Positions 48,506-60,483 of a stretch of DNA of 64,000 nt are shown piece by piece. Positions within the stretch are counted from its first letter, which is position 1, and each line of letters starts with the position of its first letter. This stretch comes from Hyaloscypha bicolor E (Eukaryota; Ascomycota; Leotiomycetes; Helotiales; Hyaloscyphaceae), in assembly GCF_002865645.1 (NCBI RefSeq), contig NW_020194594.1:744001-808000 (forward strand), written 5' to 3'. The notes under the pieces are model-generated. The model did not search any database and was not told where the DNA came from. It saw only the letters and a list, made by a program, of their open reading frames with translations. The translations under genes and the position numbers were made by a program.

Positions 48506-50575
48506 ATGCGTTTTCTCGCCCAAATTGGTGTTACAGCCTTGCTGTCAACTTATGTCCTAGGTCACCCAAAATCGACCTCTACGTCCCGTCGGGCTCTTCA
48601 CCGCCGAGTCATTGATCTCGGAGCATTCCGATTAAACACCATCCCTTCATATAGTAATGCATCAATCACGGACGCCTCCGGCCTAACATCTCTCGCGAAA
48701 AGAGATGGCTATATTGGTACCGCTACGGCACTTGTTCAAAAAGTCATCCCTGGGGCAGAATTCCGCTTGGTTGATGACCATTACGTTGGCGTGAATCGCA
48801 TTGCTCATGCTAATTTCAAGCAGACAGTTCATGGTCTAGATATTGACAATGCCGACTTTAATGTCAATGTAAGTTTCCCTCCGATTTTCCCGAACTTGGG
48901 ATTGATGAAAAGGTAGATCGCTGCAGATGGATCGGTTTTCTCGTACGGGAACTCCTTCTTTACAGGAGTTATTCCCACCGAGAACCCTTTGATGAAGGCC
49001 GTTCATATTGATGCTGTCACTGCACTCAAGAAGGTGTCGAGCACTCTTGTCTTGCCAATCTCCGCCGATGCTGCAACTGCGGTTCCAGCATCAGATATTG
49101 AACACTATGTGCTGAAAGGCTCTTCGGGCGCACATTCAGACCCAAAAGCACATCTGGTATACTTCCAGGCCGCCGATAACACACTCTCCCTCTCATGAAG
49201 GGTTGAGACCGACATTGTTGACAACTGGCTTCAAACGTATATCGATGCCAAATCGGGTAGCAATATTCTTGGCGTTATACATTATGTCTCCGATGCATCA
49301 TACACGGTGTTGTAAGTTCCTTCACTTCCGTTCACAACCCTGTCTAACAGCAGCACTCCAGCCCCTGGGAAGTAAACGACCCCAGCAAAGGCTCCCGCTC
49401 AATCGAAACAAATCCCCAAGAAAGCGGACCGTCTCCCTTCACCTGGGAAAGCGATGGGACGACCAGTTACACTGCCACTGAAGGAAACAACGGGTTCGCC
49501 CAAGCAAACTGGGAAGGAGACTCCTCCTATCTGAGCGACTACCGTCCCAGCTCCACAGGAGGCAACTTCGCCTTCGGCCTGGATCTCACCAACCCTAACC
49601 CCAAGACCTACGCCAACGCTTCAGTAACACAACTCTGGTACACGGCAAACCTATACCATGACCTCCTCTACAACCTCGGCTTCACCGAAGCTGCAGGAAA
49701 TTTCGAAACAAATAACAACGGTAAAGGCGGAAAGGGCAACGACGCTGTGATCCTGAACTCTCAAGATGCTGCTGGAACCGACAACGCAGATTTTGCAATC
49801 CCAGCAGACGGATCCCAACCCAGAATGCGGATGTTCATCTGGGACTACTCTACCCCGCACCGCGACTGCGCCTTCGACGCCGGTGTCATAATCCACGAAT
49901 ATACCCACGGTCTCTCCAACCGCCTCACCGGCGGCCCTGCTAACGTCGCGTGCCTCAATGTCCTCGAAGCAGGAGGAATGGGCGAAGGCTGGGGAGACTT
50001 CGTGGCTATCGCTATCCACGTCAAAACTTCTGACACGCGAAACAGGGCCTATCCGCTGGGCGATTGGATCTATAACAATGCAGCGGGGATTCGAAATTAT
50101 TTGTACAGCACGAGCTTGAGTACGAATCCATTGACGTATGCGGGCACCAATAGTTTGAATGAAGTGTATGCTATTGACACGCTCTGGGCGACGATACTAT
50201 ATGAGGTGCTTTGGAATTTGGTAGATATCCATGGAATTACAGCAACGCGCAAACCTGTCTTTAGTGGCAAGATCCCCACCGACGGAAGATTCTTGGCGAT
50301 GAAGTTGGTGGTTGATGGGATGGCTTTGTCAGTTTCTCCTCCCTCCCCCTTCGCCGAGTAGAAGGGATTTGACTAACAGTAATAGACAACCATGCAACCC
50401 AACGACGCCGCAAGCTACAGATGCAATTATCGATGCTGATACGGCGCTCACTGGAGGTGTCAATAAGTGTGCGCTGTGGACGGCGTTTGCGAAGAGAGGG
50501 TCGGGGGCTAATGCTAAGAGGAACTCGGGGACGAACCGAAAGGAGGGTTATACCATTCCGGCGGGGGTGTGCTAG
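48506..50575 (+). pseudogene. Fungalysin (M36 zinc metalloprotease) gene with one internal stop codon
   Basis: M36 fungalysins are secreted zinc endopeptidases made as preproenzymes. Exons 48506-48868, 48917-49311, 49362-50327 and 50386-50575 join in frame through 48-, 50- and 58-bp GT-AG introns into 638 codons, normal length for the family. Residues 1-19 are a signal peptide; a propeptide follows. The catalytic domain keeps His-Glu-Tyr-Thr-His (about 49900) and the downstream Gly-Glu-Gly-Trp-Gly-Asp zinc-ligand motif (about 49981). The C-terminus has the usual Cys-Asn-Pro...Cys pair. The only defect seen is TGA at 49196-49198 (codon 215), where a conserved Trp precedes Arg-Val-Glu-Thr-Asp. 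It may be a recent null allele, a sequence error, or read through. G-to-A here is followed by A, so not the preferred RIP context. Confidence 0.88.
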
Positions 50576-50939
50576 ATTGCACTTCGCGATACCGGGAGTA
50601 TGGGGAAGGTAGACGGGCGAGAAAGAGAGGGAGGGAGAGGCCCGAGGGGATTTTGATATTCATTACATTTCCTATGATTTCATTCGATGTTATTTCCTTC
50701 CTGTGTTCCGTATTCCATTTTACACAACCTTTTTATTTGGGCCTTGATTGGTTGAAGGGTTGAGGGCGTGTGCATGTGCTTGTGCATATGCCACCCGCAA
50801 GACAACATGATTCCACTTCAGCTGATGACACACAGCATTCTTGCGATTTCTTGCAAAGTTCGTGCTTTCCCAGATTCTTCTGAATATAAAGATCGTAAAT
50901 ATCAAAGACGTTTCTCATCAATTGCCTAACAAGAGGAAC
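50576..50939. other. Intergenic between fungalysin and a small ORF
   Basis: A purine-rich segment (about 50600-50645) after the fungalysin stop, then AT-richer 3' flanking sequence. A plus-strand frame reaching back to 50841 lacks support for that early start; the ATG at 50940 in a GGAACATGTC context is preferred for the next ORF. Confidence 0.45.
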
Positions 50940-51250
50940 ATGTCTTATCAAGCCCCGGCCTATGACATCGAAAAGATGAGCGCTGCTAGGAACATGGAAG
51001 ACGATAAAAAGATTCTATTTTCCGTTGACAGGATCCCAGAAAAACTCGGCTTCAAACACCTTCCAAGTGGCAGGCCAGTACGAGCAGTGCAGAGGTTTGA
51101 AGAACTGGGGAGAAAAACTTGGTTGTTCTCGAAAAGAAAACTGAGAGACTCGAGCACGATCTCATTGAGCGTGCTCCTCTCATCACGGCGAAAACGGCTG
51201 TTAGGGAGGCCGGAGAGATCTTTGAAAGTCTCATAATAACATTGCAATAA
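50940..51250 (+). pseudogene. Small unknown protein (about 100 aa) with apparent one-base frameshift
   Basis: The first frame from ATG 50940 reads as a soluble, charged protein to about 51107. After a GGGG run (51107-51110) the protein-like pattern continues in another frame: a Leu/Glu/Lys-rich, coiled-coil-like stretch (Val-Leu-Glu-Lys-Lys-Thr-Glu-Arg-Leu) ending at TAA 51248-51250. If no shift occurs, the first frame ends at 51236 in Arg/Ser-rich sequence. A missing G in the run would explain it: a real mutation, a homopolymer error, or a missed tiny intron. I do not recognise the family. Confidence 0.4.
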
Positions 51251-51548
51251 AATAGTAAGCCGTTCTTCCTTTATAGCACATTATTCTATTGAGGAAAATT
51301 TCTCAATTATCTACAGACCGCGCTCTGTTTGAACAAAGGCCATTCTTAGTCTGCCAAGTTACACGCGTGCCTGCTCGAAAGAATACGATGAAGATTTAGT
51401 CTCTCGAGACCCTTTCTCATGCCCCCTCGGCTGCCCGCTTAAGGGCATTAGCAAAATCTTCACGTATCCGCGGCGCCCGCTTAATGACCCGTTTTACTAG
51501 ACCAAAGCTGGCGGGTAATAAAAATAAATACCTTATATTAGTAATAAT
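51251..51548. other. Boundary between gene island and right retrotransposon block
   Basis: GC-balanced, no gene found. ATAAT at 51544-51548 directly precedes the R4 LTR and should be its target duplication; the partner lies beyond the window end. Confidence 0.5.
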
Positions 51549-51808
51549 TGTCACGAGTACAAGATCTAGGGCCTGGAAGGCATGGTTAGACTGTCTCTAT
51601 TTCGACGATTCAAAGCTAAAGAGAGAAGAGGATCTCGAAGGAGCCTCGGATCTAAATAATTGCAAGCTATATACGGGCCCATGTGCTAGCTTAAGCTCGG
51701 GGTCACGTGCAACGATCAGGTGACTACGGATGCCTCGCTCAGATGCCAGATGCCTTGCTAGCTCTAGTCTAACCCCTACTAGTACCGTATATCGTAATAA
51801 CCGTAACA
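51549..51808 (-). repeat. R4 3' LTR (260 bp), almost free of RIP
   Basis: On the minus strand it starts TGTTACGGTTATTACG and ends CTCGTGACA. It has the same 260-bp length as both R5 LTRs. A run of nine C followed by TCGAAG (51812 on) is the polypurine tract on the minus strand. It keeps CA/TG sites lost in all other copies, including a paired motif GTCACGTG...AGGTGAC at 51702-51724. Confidence 0.88.
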
Positions 51809-54344
51809 TTACCCCCCCCCTCGAAGTAAGCTCGTCCCCGAGCTTCGAAAGTCCCTATTTGAATTTCCAAGTCGCAGGTTATATATTAAAGGCCAGAGCC
51901 TTTTGCACGTGACTTTAAAGGATTTCCGTCTGTGTTATACGGTTCCGGTAGTATATTATTCTTAGTATAGTCTAACTAATAGGGGAGATTCTATAGTAGT
52001 TCTGGCTATTTGGGGTTCTTGTTATAGAAGCTCTAAAGAGCTAGGGTATTATTACTTAATAAGGAAGCAGAATATTACTCTAGATCTAGGTCCTATCCTT
52101 TTTACTAGACTCGGTACTTTAGTTTTCTATAAAGTAGTTTTACTACTAGTACTTCTTAAACTTTATACTCCGTTTCCCCGTTTTATAGTTCTAATAGTAG
52201 AGGCTCCGGATTTACTTATCCGGGAAAGGGATTACCTGAGTCTTTATATAGCTTCTTTATATAAAATACTAGATATATTCTTATTAATTCCGGAAGCTTG
52301 AGCCTAAAGAAATATTCTACTTATTCCAGGATTTTATATGGCCCTTTTATTTAGTAAGCTAGCTTATGGCTCGGATAATTATTTTTCTAGTATTTAGTAG
52401 TAATTTATATCTTGTTTCTTATTCCGAAATCTACTAATTAGTAGTACTTATTAGCTTAAATAATATAATATTCTTATATTTATATTATATTCTTCTATAT
52501 CTTTTATTATAATTTATAGAGCCATATTACTAGGGCTTTTACCTCTTATCTATTTAGCTTTTCTTTTGGAATACCTAATTATATTTAGGTTTCCTAGTTA
52601 AATAATATCTATAATTTATAGCCCTTTTCTATAAGAAACGGGAATTGGCTTATAGTTTTATAGACTAGAGCTACCTACTAGTAATTAATTATTATTACCT
52701 ATTTATTCTAATTATTCTAGTAATAATTTATATAGAAATATAGCTATTAGTTAAAATACTAGTTAATAATCTTTATCTAGCTATTAGTTTAGAGATAATT
52801 AGTAGTTAATAACTTGAGCTTTATACTAATATACTTATAGAACTCATTTTAGAAATCTAATATAAACTAGGGGCCTTAATTAGATATTATAGTTTCCGGG
52901 ATATTAACTTAGTAAACTATATAGATAAGAAATAAGAATACTAATTCTTTAGCTATTATTATATCTCGGATAAAAATTATAATAGAGTACTTATTTAGAT
53001 AATTAATAAAGATTATTACTATATTATACTTATTTCTATTTTCTGGGTATTTCTTGAAATCTATTAATATATATTACTAGAAATAATTAGGAACTAGTAA
53101 TAGATATAAGAGTTCTGGCTTTTTATTTCTGGGAATATAGAATTATTAATAGATATAGTAATTATTCCTATACTAATTAATATCTATATCTTAGCCTAGC
53201 TAGTAATAGCGGGCCTAAAGAAGCTATTAAAGCTTGGTTTATCCTAGGTATCCTATTAAGGGCTATATATATATTTCCTAAATAAGAATAGTATATAAAG
53301 ATATCTCGAGTATTATTATATTATTAGATATAAATAGTTTACTATATTATAAAAAAAGGCTATCTTATAGTATTTAAGTATTTTTTCTCTTATTTCTTGC
53401 CTTATTTTATAGCTTTTCTAGCTCTAGTAATTCTCGGTTCTAACTTAATAGCTTATTTATTAGCTAGATATTATTATACTAGATTTCTTCTTAAGCTAGA
53501 CTTATAAAGGCCTTAATTAGGGCTACTAGAAATCCTATATAATATTATTATTAATCTTTTATTATAAGAGGAGAATTTGAGTTTAGTAGGCTACTATTAT
53601 CTTATTCTAGATAATTATATTCTTATATTTCCTATTTAGAATATTTACTTATTTATTTAACTTACTTACCTAATATATAAGCTTAAAATAATAATAAGAA
53701 AAGTATTTTACTTAGTAAGCTTATTTTACTAAAAGCTTCTTTATAGTTATAAAATACTTAAAAGCTTAGTAATCTAAGTAAATTATAAAGAGTACCTCCT
53801 ATAAACCTTCTAGCTCTACTTATTATTTAATTAAAAAGAAAATAATAGTAAATATTTCTTTATTATAGATATTATAATTTAGCTTTACTAATTATATAGT
53901 CTTAGAAAAGAATACTACCGGATACTAGAGTCCTATTTAGGGATCTTATTATAAGAAAATACCGGCTATAATTCTATTTAATATATTTGTCTTAATTATA
54001 ATAAAAAGATTTAGGTTATAATAATATAGAATTAGTACTAAAAATATAGCTTATTTTAGTTTAGTAAAACCTTCTTAATACTAATCTATTTATTTAAATA
54101 AAACTTTCTTATATATTAGAATTATTAAAGGCTTTATTATATAATTATATTCTATAATAAAATATTAATAAAAGTTATAAAAACCCAGAAAGCCTTATAT
54201 TCTTTTAATTATTTTTAGTAATTACTAGTTTTTAATAACTATTATCTTATCTAGATTTATTTTAATATTTCTAATAAAAATAATAAAGCCTAAATATTTT
54301 ATATAAATAATCTTAAACTCTAATTTCTTAATATTTATTTAGAG
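51809..54344 (-). pseudogene. R4 pol remnant, 3' half (chromodomain, integrase, RNase H, part of RT)
   Basis: This is the reverse complement of R5 from about 57740 to 60218, so it carries the same integrase and chromodomain remnants on the minus strand. GC content and CA/TG density fall within about 200-300 bp of the LTR, giving a visible RIP gradient. TAA/TAG codons interrupt all frames. It ends at 54349, where R5 inserted. Confidence 0.75.
51878..51913. promoter_or_regulatory. 36-bp palindrome in R4, 69 bp from its 3' LTR
   Basis: One arm is unmutated (GGCCTTTTGCACGTGAC type at 51897-51913) and the other is RIP-altered (GTTATATATTAAAGGCC). It shows that the original arm contained CACGTG. 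Its position relative to the LTR is the same as in R5. Confidence 0.65.
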
Positions 54345-54349
54345 ATTAG

Positions 54350-54609
54350 TATTATAGTTATTATAATATATAGTACTAGTAGGAGTTAGACTAGAGCTAG
54401 AGAGGTATCTGGTATCTAAATAAGGCATTTATAATTACCTGATTATTATATATAACTCTAAGCTTAAGCTAGTATATAGGCCCGTATATAGCTTGTAATT
54501 ATTTAGATCCGAGGCTTTTTCGGGATTCTTTTCTCTTTTTAGATTTGAATTATTAAAATAGAGATAGTCTAACTATATTTTCTAGGCCCTAGATCTTATA
54601 TTTATAATA
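54350..54609 (+). repeat. R5 5' LTR (260 bp)
   Basis: Direct repeat of 60219-60478 and inverted repeat of 51549-51808. TG...CA ends have decayed to TA...TA. Confidence 0.9.
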
Positions 54610-54699
54610 TAATTTAAAGCTTATCTATTTCTTAATCCTATAAAGAATTTAAATAATACTTATCTAATTAGTTTTTAATAAGTATAAATATAATATACT

Positions 54700-56060
54700 A
54701 TAGCTATTCTCGAACTAATTAACTAATATTAGAATAAAAGAAAGGCCTAGAATAACTAGGCAAGAAAGCCCTAGACTAGCCAGGCAAGTAAATAGGCTAG
54801 TAATCTTATTATTAAATAAAGATCTATAAGAAAGCAAGTCCCGGAATAACTGGGTAAGTTAGAAGAAGCTATAGTATAAGATATTACTAGTATATTACTA
54901 GAAAGTAAACTAGAGCCTTTTATTAAGTTTCCTGAGAGGTCCGAGTATTCTATTAATATTTATAGTAAAAGAGATACTCTTTTCTAGAAAATAAAGAAAG
55001 AAGAGGGACCTGCCTTATTAAAGGCAAAGTTCTAAGAGTTATTTTGGAACCCAGAGGCTTTATATAAAGAAATTATTAAGCTAATTCTAAAGACATATAA
55101 TATTCTTGCCTATAGCAAGAATTATTGGGATTAGCTAAAAGAAACTAAGTAAGTCTTATAAAAGAATAAAGCTATTATTAAGAAGCTTATTATATAGCTT
55201 ACTAAAATAACTAGTTTCCTTATTCTAGAAAATAGATACTTAGTTAAATTTCCTAACTCTTTTATTTTTAAAGACATAACTAAGGATAGTATTACCTTTA
55301 ATAATTAGTTAGTTTAGATTAAGAATAAGCTCTATAGTAACTCTAATACCTATTAGATAAAGGACCTTAAGATTATTTATATATCTGGCTATATAAATAG
55401 CTATATCTTTATACTAATCTCTTCCTATCTGAACTAGGATAATTAATATATATATAAGACTATTAGGGAACTATATACTTATCTAGAGGAGCTATATAAT
55501 AACCCAAATAAGGAATATAATACTTAGCAAGTATTTAAAAAGCTATTTATAAAAAAGAGCTAGATTTTTTAGAAGTTCTATATCCTATTCCTAAAGTATA
55601 TAGTAGACGGAAATATTAATCTATAGGATTTTAAGAATAACCTAAATAATAAGCTTACCTGGAAGCTCTAAAAGGCTATAGCTATATACTATAATAACCC
55701 GGCTATTTATATTATAGAGTTTATATAATATTATATTATAAATAACTAGTAAATCCGAACTTATTATAAAAAGAAAGAATAGGTATTTAAGAAAGCTAAT
55801 AAAGATATAGATAAGCCAAGCCTAGGAAGCGCCCCTTATATAAAGCCTGCTCCCAAGATTCTAGTAATAGATAAGCTTATTACCCCGAAGCCCGGATTCT
55901 TAGATCTTAAGTATTATAACTATAATAAATTTAGTTATATGTTTAGGAATTATCTAGAGCCTAAAATAAAGTATATAAAGCAAGTTTTAATAACTAAGCT
56001 AGTAGTACTTATTATAAGTAAGTTATCTAAGAATATAAAATAGGGAAATAAGAACTCCTA
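54700..56060 (+). pseudogene. R5 gag remnant
   Basis: Plus-strand Gag reading interrupted by Gln-derived stops. A CCHC knuckle near 55914-55965 has Cys codons changed to Tyr but keeps Asn-Lys-Phe and Met-Phe-Arg landmarks, closely similar to R3. A basic tail follows and leads into the protease. Confidence 0.7.
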
Positions 56061-56089
56061 AAAGAAGTTTCCTTTTTAGGGCCGTATTA

Positions 56090-59000
56090 TATAGATATAA
56101 TAGAAGTTGATTTAAGCTAGTTACTAGAAGGTAAAGCATTTATATTTCCTTATATAGTTAGTAATAATAGATTAGATATTAAGACTTTTTTTTTTATTAA
56201 TACTAGAGTAAATAAATATACTTTTATTAATTCTAAGTTTATAAAAATAATTAAATAATTTCTAGATATTAAGCCTACTTAATTAGTATTATCCTATAAT
56301 ATAAGGGGATTTAATAATAAGTAGGCCATACCTATTACTTACTATATTAAGCTTATATTCTTAATTAATAGATAGAAAGTCCTAGTACCTATACTAGTTA
56401 TAGGGCTAGGCAAGTATAATATGATTTTGGAATAATAATAGTTTATAAGTACTAGTATCCTAATTAATTACAAGAATAGAAGATTAATCTAGCTAGTTAA
56501 TTAGCCTAGAAAGAAAAATTAGAATAAGGTCCTAATTATTATATATAAGAACTTGGAATCTGGGAAAAGTAACTAGTACTAAGAAAATATAAATAAAAGA
56601 AATAAAGCTATAGCTATAGATAAGTCCTGGAAATCTTAGCTTATAAAGAGGAAACCCTCTTATTCTTTTCCTAACCCGGGCTTAGAAAGCTATATATAGT
56701 AAAAGAATTAAGCTTAATACTATAGAGAAATATAAGTGGCTTTAGGGAATATAGAAGTTTCTTTTAAGCTAGAAATAGGGATATTAAAACCATACTATCT
56801 AAAAGAAAGTTATAAGATCTAGTTAAGGTCCTTAGTTAATATTATAGGTATCTCGCCGGCCGCTTTCTAGATAAACCTATAGAAAAAGAAGAACCTTTTC
56901 TTTATAATATTATTTTTCGAGATTAATAAAGAGCTAGAATTATAATAAAAGAATGAGTTTATTCCGGGTAAGTAATAGCCAGGAGAGATAGAGCTATAGT
57001 AGCTAGTAAGAGTCTTACTAGAGAAGTTTAAGGATTTTATAGATATTTTCTTAAAAAAAGTATTAAATATCTTATTCCTATATTAACTATATAACTATAA
57101 GATTTAGATTAATAATCCTGAAGGCCTAGAGAGCCTAGGGTATTTCCTGCTCTATTAATAGTTAATCTATAAGCTATAGGAGGTTAAGTGCTTCCTTAAA
57201 AAGAACCTCTAATAGGGCTTTATTAAGCTAAGCTAGTTTCTTTTCGTATTCCTAATTCTTTTTATAAAGAAGGCTAATAGAGCTCTCTAATTCTATATTA
57301 ACTATTATAAGCTAAATGACTTAATATAAAAGAACTATTATTTTCTTTTCCTTATTTATAAAATCCTTATATAGCTAGCTTAAGCCAAGATCTATATAAA
57401 GCTAGATATTTAGTAAGTATTTTATTAGATCCGAATAAACCCAAAATTAGAAGAACTTATAATATTTCATATAAGATATAGGGCCTATAAATATAAGGTT
57501 CTTTAGAAAGACCTAACTAATAGCCCTATTATATATTAGAGATATATAAATAATATTCTTTTTAATTATCTTAATATCTTTTATATAGCTTACTTAGATA
57601 ATATCCTAATTTATTTAGATAATTCCCTAAAGTATAAAGACTATATATAAAAAGTTCTTTAATAATTATAGAATACTAGCCTCTAAGTAAATATTAAGAA
57701 ATTAGAGTTTAAGATTACTTATATAAAGTATCTAGGCTTTATTATTTTTACTAGAGGTATTAAAGTAGATCTAGATAAGATAATAGTTATTAAGAACTAG
57801 TAATTACTAAAGATAATTAAAGAAATATAAGGCTTTCTGGGTTTTTATAACTTTTATTAATATTTTATTACGAAATATAGCTATATAGTAAAGCCCCTAA
57901 TAGCTCTAATATATAAGAGAGTTCTGTTTAAGTAAATAGATTAGTATTAAGAAGATTTTACTAAGCTAAAGTAAACTATACTCTTAATACTAATTCTATA
58001 TTATTATAATCCGAACCTTTCTATTATAGTTAAGACAAATATATTAAATAGAGTTATAACTAGTATTCTCTTATAATAAGACTCCTAGATAAGACTCTGG
58101 TATCCGGTAGTATTTTTTTCTAAGACTATATAATTAATAGAGCTAAACTATAATATCTATAATAAAGAAATACTTGCTATTATTCTCTTTTTAACCAAAT
58201 AGTAAGCAGAGCTAGAAGGCCTATAGGAGGTACCCTTTATAATTTATTTAGACTACCGAGCCCTCGAGTACTTTATAACTATAAAGAAGCTCTTAGTAAG
58301 ACAAGCTTACTAGGTAAAGTATCTTTCCTGCTATTATTTTAAGCTTATATATTAGGCAAGCAAGTTAAATAAATAAGCAGATACCTTAAGTAGGAAATAC
58401 GAGAATATAATTACCTAGAATAAGGTAATAATAGCTTACTAAATCCAAATTTTCTTTCTATAATAAAAGATTAATAATAATATTATACGGGATCTCTAGT
58501 TAGCTCTAATTAAGGCCTTTATAAGTCTGGCTCAGGAAGAAATCTAGTATAATAATATCTAGCTAGTAAATAAGCTATTAAGCAAGAACCGAAAGTTACC
58601 GGAGCTAGAAAAGCTATAAGATAAGGCAAGAAATAAGAAAAAAGGCACTTGGATATTATAAGATAGCCTTTTCTTATAATATAGCAAATTATTTATATCT
58701 AATAGTATAATAATACTCGAGATACTCTTATATACTACCCTTATTTAGGAGATATATATATAGTTCCTAATGAGATATCTAGGATAAGCTAAGCTTTAAT
58801 AGCTTCTTTAGGCCCGCTATTACTAGCTAGGCTAAGGTATAAATATTAATTAGTATAGGAATAACTACTATATTTACTAATAATTTCACGTTTCTAGGGA
58901 CAAGAAGCTAGGGCTCTTATATCTATTACTAGTTCCTAACTGCCCCTAGTAATATATATTAGTGAATTTCAAGAAGTATCTAGAGAATAGAAATAAGTAT

Positions 59001-60030
59001 AATATAGTAGTAATCTTTATTAATTGCCTGGATAAGTGCCCTATTATAATTCCTGTCCGAGATATAGTAATAGCTAAAGAATTAATACCCCTATTTCTTA
59101 CTTATATAGTTTACTAAGTTAGTATTCCGGAAACTATAATATCTAATTAAGGCCCCTAGTTTATATTAGATTTCTAGAGCGAGTTCTATAAGCATATTAG
59201 TATAAAGCTCAAGTTATTAACTACTAATTATCCCTAAACTAATAGCTAGATAGAGATTATTAATAAAGACTTTAACTAATAGCTATATTCCTATATGAAT
59301 TATTACTAGGATAATTGGAATAAATAAGTAGTAATAATTAATTACTAGTAGGTAGCTCTAGTTTATGAGACTATAGGCTAATTCTTATTTCTTATAAAGA
59401 AGGGCTATAAACCGCAAATATTATTTAATTAGAAAACCTAAATATAATCGGGTATTTTAAAGGAAAAGCTAAATAGATAAGAGGCAAAGGCCCTGGTAAT
59501 ATAGCTTTATAAATTATAGTAAAAGATATAAGAGAATATAATATAAGTATAAGAATACTATATTACTTAAACTAATAAGTACTACTAACTAGTAAACTTT
59601 GGAGTAGGAAATAAGATATGAATTACTACTAAGTACTAGAAGAATAATTATCCGAGTTATAAGCTAGCTTACTAAATAGAAGAACTATATGAAATTCTGG
59701 AATAAGTAAAATATTTTTTTAGGCTTAAGCTTCCGGAATTAATAAGAATATATCCGGTATTCTATATAAAGAAGCTATATAAAGATCCAGGTAATTTCTT
59801 TCCCGGATAAGCAAATCCGGAGCTTCTATTATTAGAACTATAAGATAGGGAAATAGAATATAAAGTTTAAGAGATATAAGTAATAAAACTACTTTATAGG
59901 AAGCTAAAATACCGAGTCTAGTAAAAAAAATAGGATCTAGATCCGGAGTAGTATCCTGCTTTCTTATTAAGTAATAGTACCCTAGCTCTTTAGAGCTTCT
60001 ATAATAAGAATCCCGAATAGCCAGGACTAC
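56090..60030 (+). pseudogene. R5 pol remnant: protease, RT, RNase H, integrase, chromodomain
   Basis: A protease segment lies around 56090-56470 (active-site Asp-Thr-Gly read as Asn-Thr-Arg near 56200). Reverse transcriptase spans about 57000-57900 with the catalytic box YLDNILIY at 57591-57614, second Asp changed to Asn. RNase H follows to about 58350, the integrase core at about 58950-59345, and a chromodomain-like tail at about 59840-60030 with Lys-Tyr-Arg-Val and Tyr-Pro-Ala landmarks. RT precedes integrase. Non-functional. Confidence 0.8.
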
Positions 60031-60112
60031 TTCAGAATCTCTCTTATTAGTTAGACTATATTAAGAATAATATATTACTAGAACCGTATAATATAGACGG
60101 AAATCCTTTAAA

Positions 60113-60148
60113 GTTGTATATAAAAGGCCCTGGCTTTTAATATATAAC
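60113..60148. promoter_or_regulatory. 36-bp palindrome in R5, 70 bp before its 3' LTR
   Basis: Left arm GTTGTATATAAAAGGCCC and right arm TGGCTTTTAATATATAAC, a RIP-altered version of the motif. Same distance to the LTR as in R4. Confidence 0.6.
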
Positions 60149-60218
60149 CTATAACTTGGAAATTTAATAGGGACTTTTAAAGCTCGGGAATGAGCTTATT
60201 TCGAGGAAAAGAAAGTAA

Positions 60219-60478
60219 TATTATAATTATTATAATATATGATACTAGTAGGAGTTAGACTAGAGCTAGAGAGGTATCTGGTATTTGAGTAAGGTATTTA
60301 TAATTACCTAATTATTATATATAACCCCGAGCTTAAGCTAGTATATGGGCCTATATATAGCTCGTAATTATTTAGATCTAAGGCTCCTTTGGGATTCTTT
60401 TCTCTCTTTAGCTTTGAATTATTGAAATAGAGATAGTCTAACTATGCCTTCCAGGCCCTAGATCTTATACTTATAATA
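60219..60478 (+). repeat. R5 3' LTR (260 bp)
   Basis: Direct repeat of 54350-54609, followed by ATTAG (60479-60483), the duplicated target. Confidence 0.9.
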
Positions 60479-60483
60479 ATTAG

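Larger units (their letters stand above)
54350..60478 (+). mobile_element. R5: full-length Ty3/gypsy-type retrotransposon nested in R4
   Basis: LTRs of 260 bp each (54350-54609 and 60219-60478) and an exact target duplication ATTAG (54345-54349 and 60479-60483). The interior carries gag, zinc knuckle, protease, RT, RNase H, integrase and chromodomain remnants in plus orientation, with a purine tract (CGAGGAAAAGAAAG) before the 3' LTR. It is the same family as R4, into which it inserted in opposite orientation, and related to R3 by gag knuckle and LTR similarity. RIP has destroyed all frames. Confidence 0.93.

Noticed and set aside
49180..49210. An intron removing the TGA in the fungalysin gene
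   Set aside because: No GT donor/AG acceptor pair around the codon keeps the frame, and the sequence on both sides aligns with the conserved protein without a gap.
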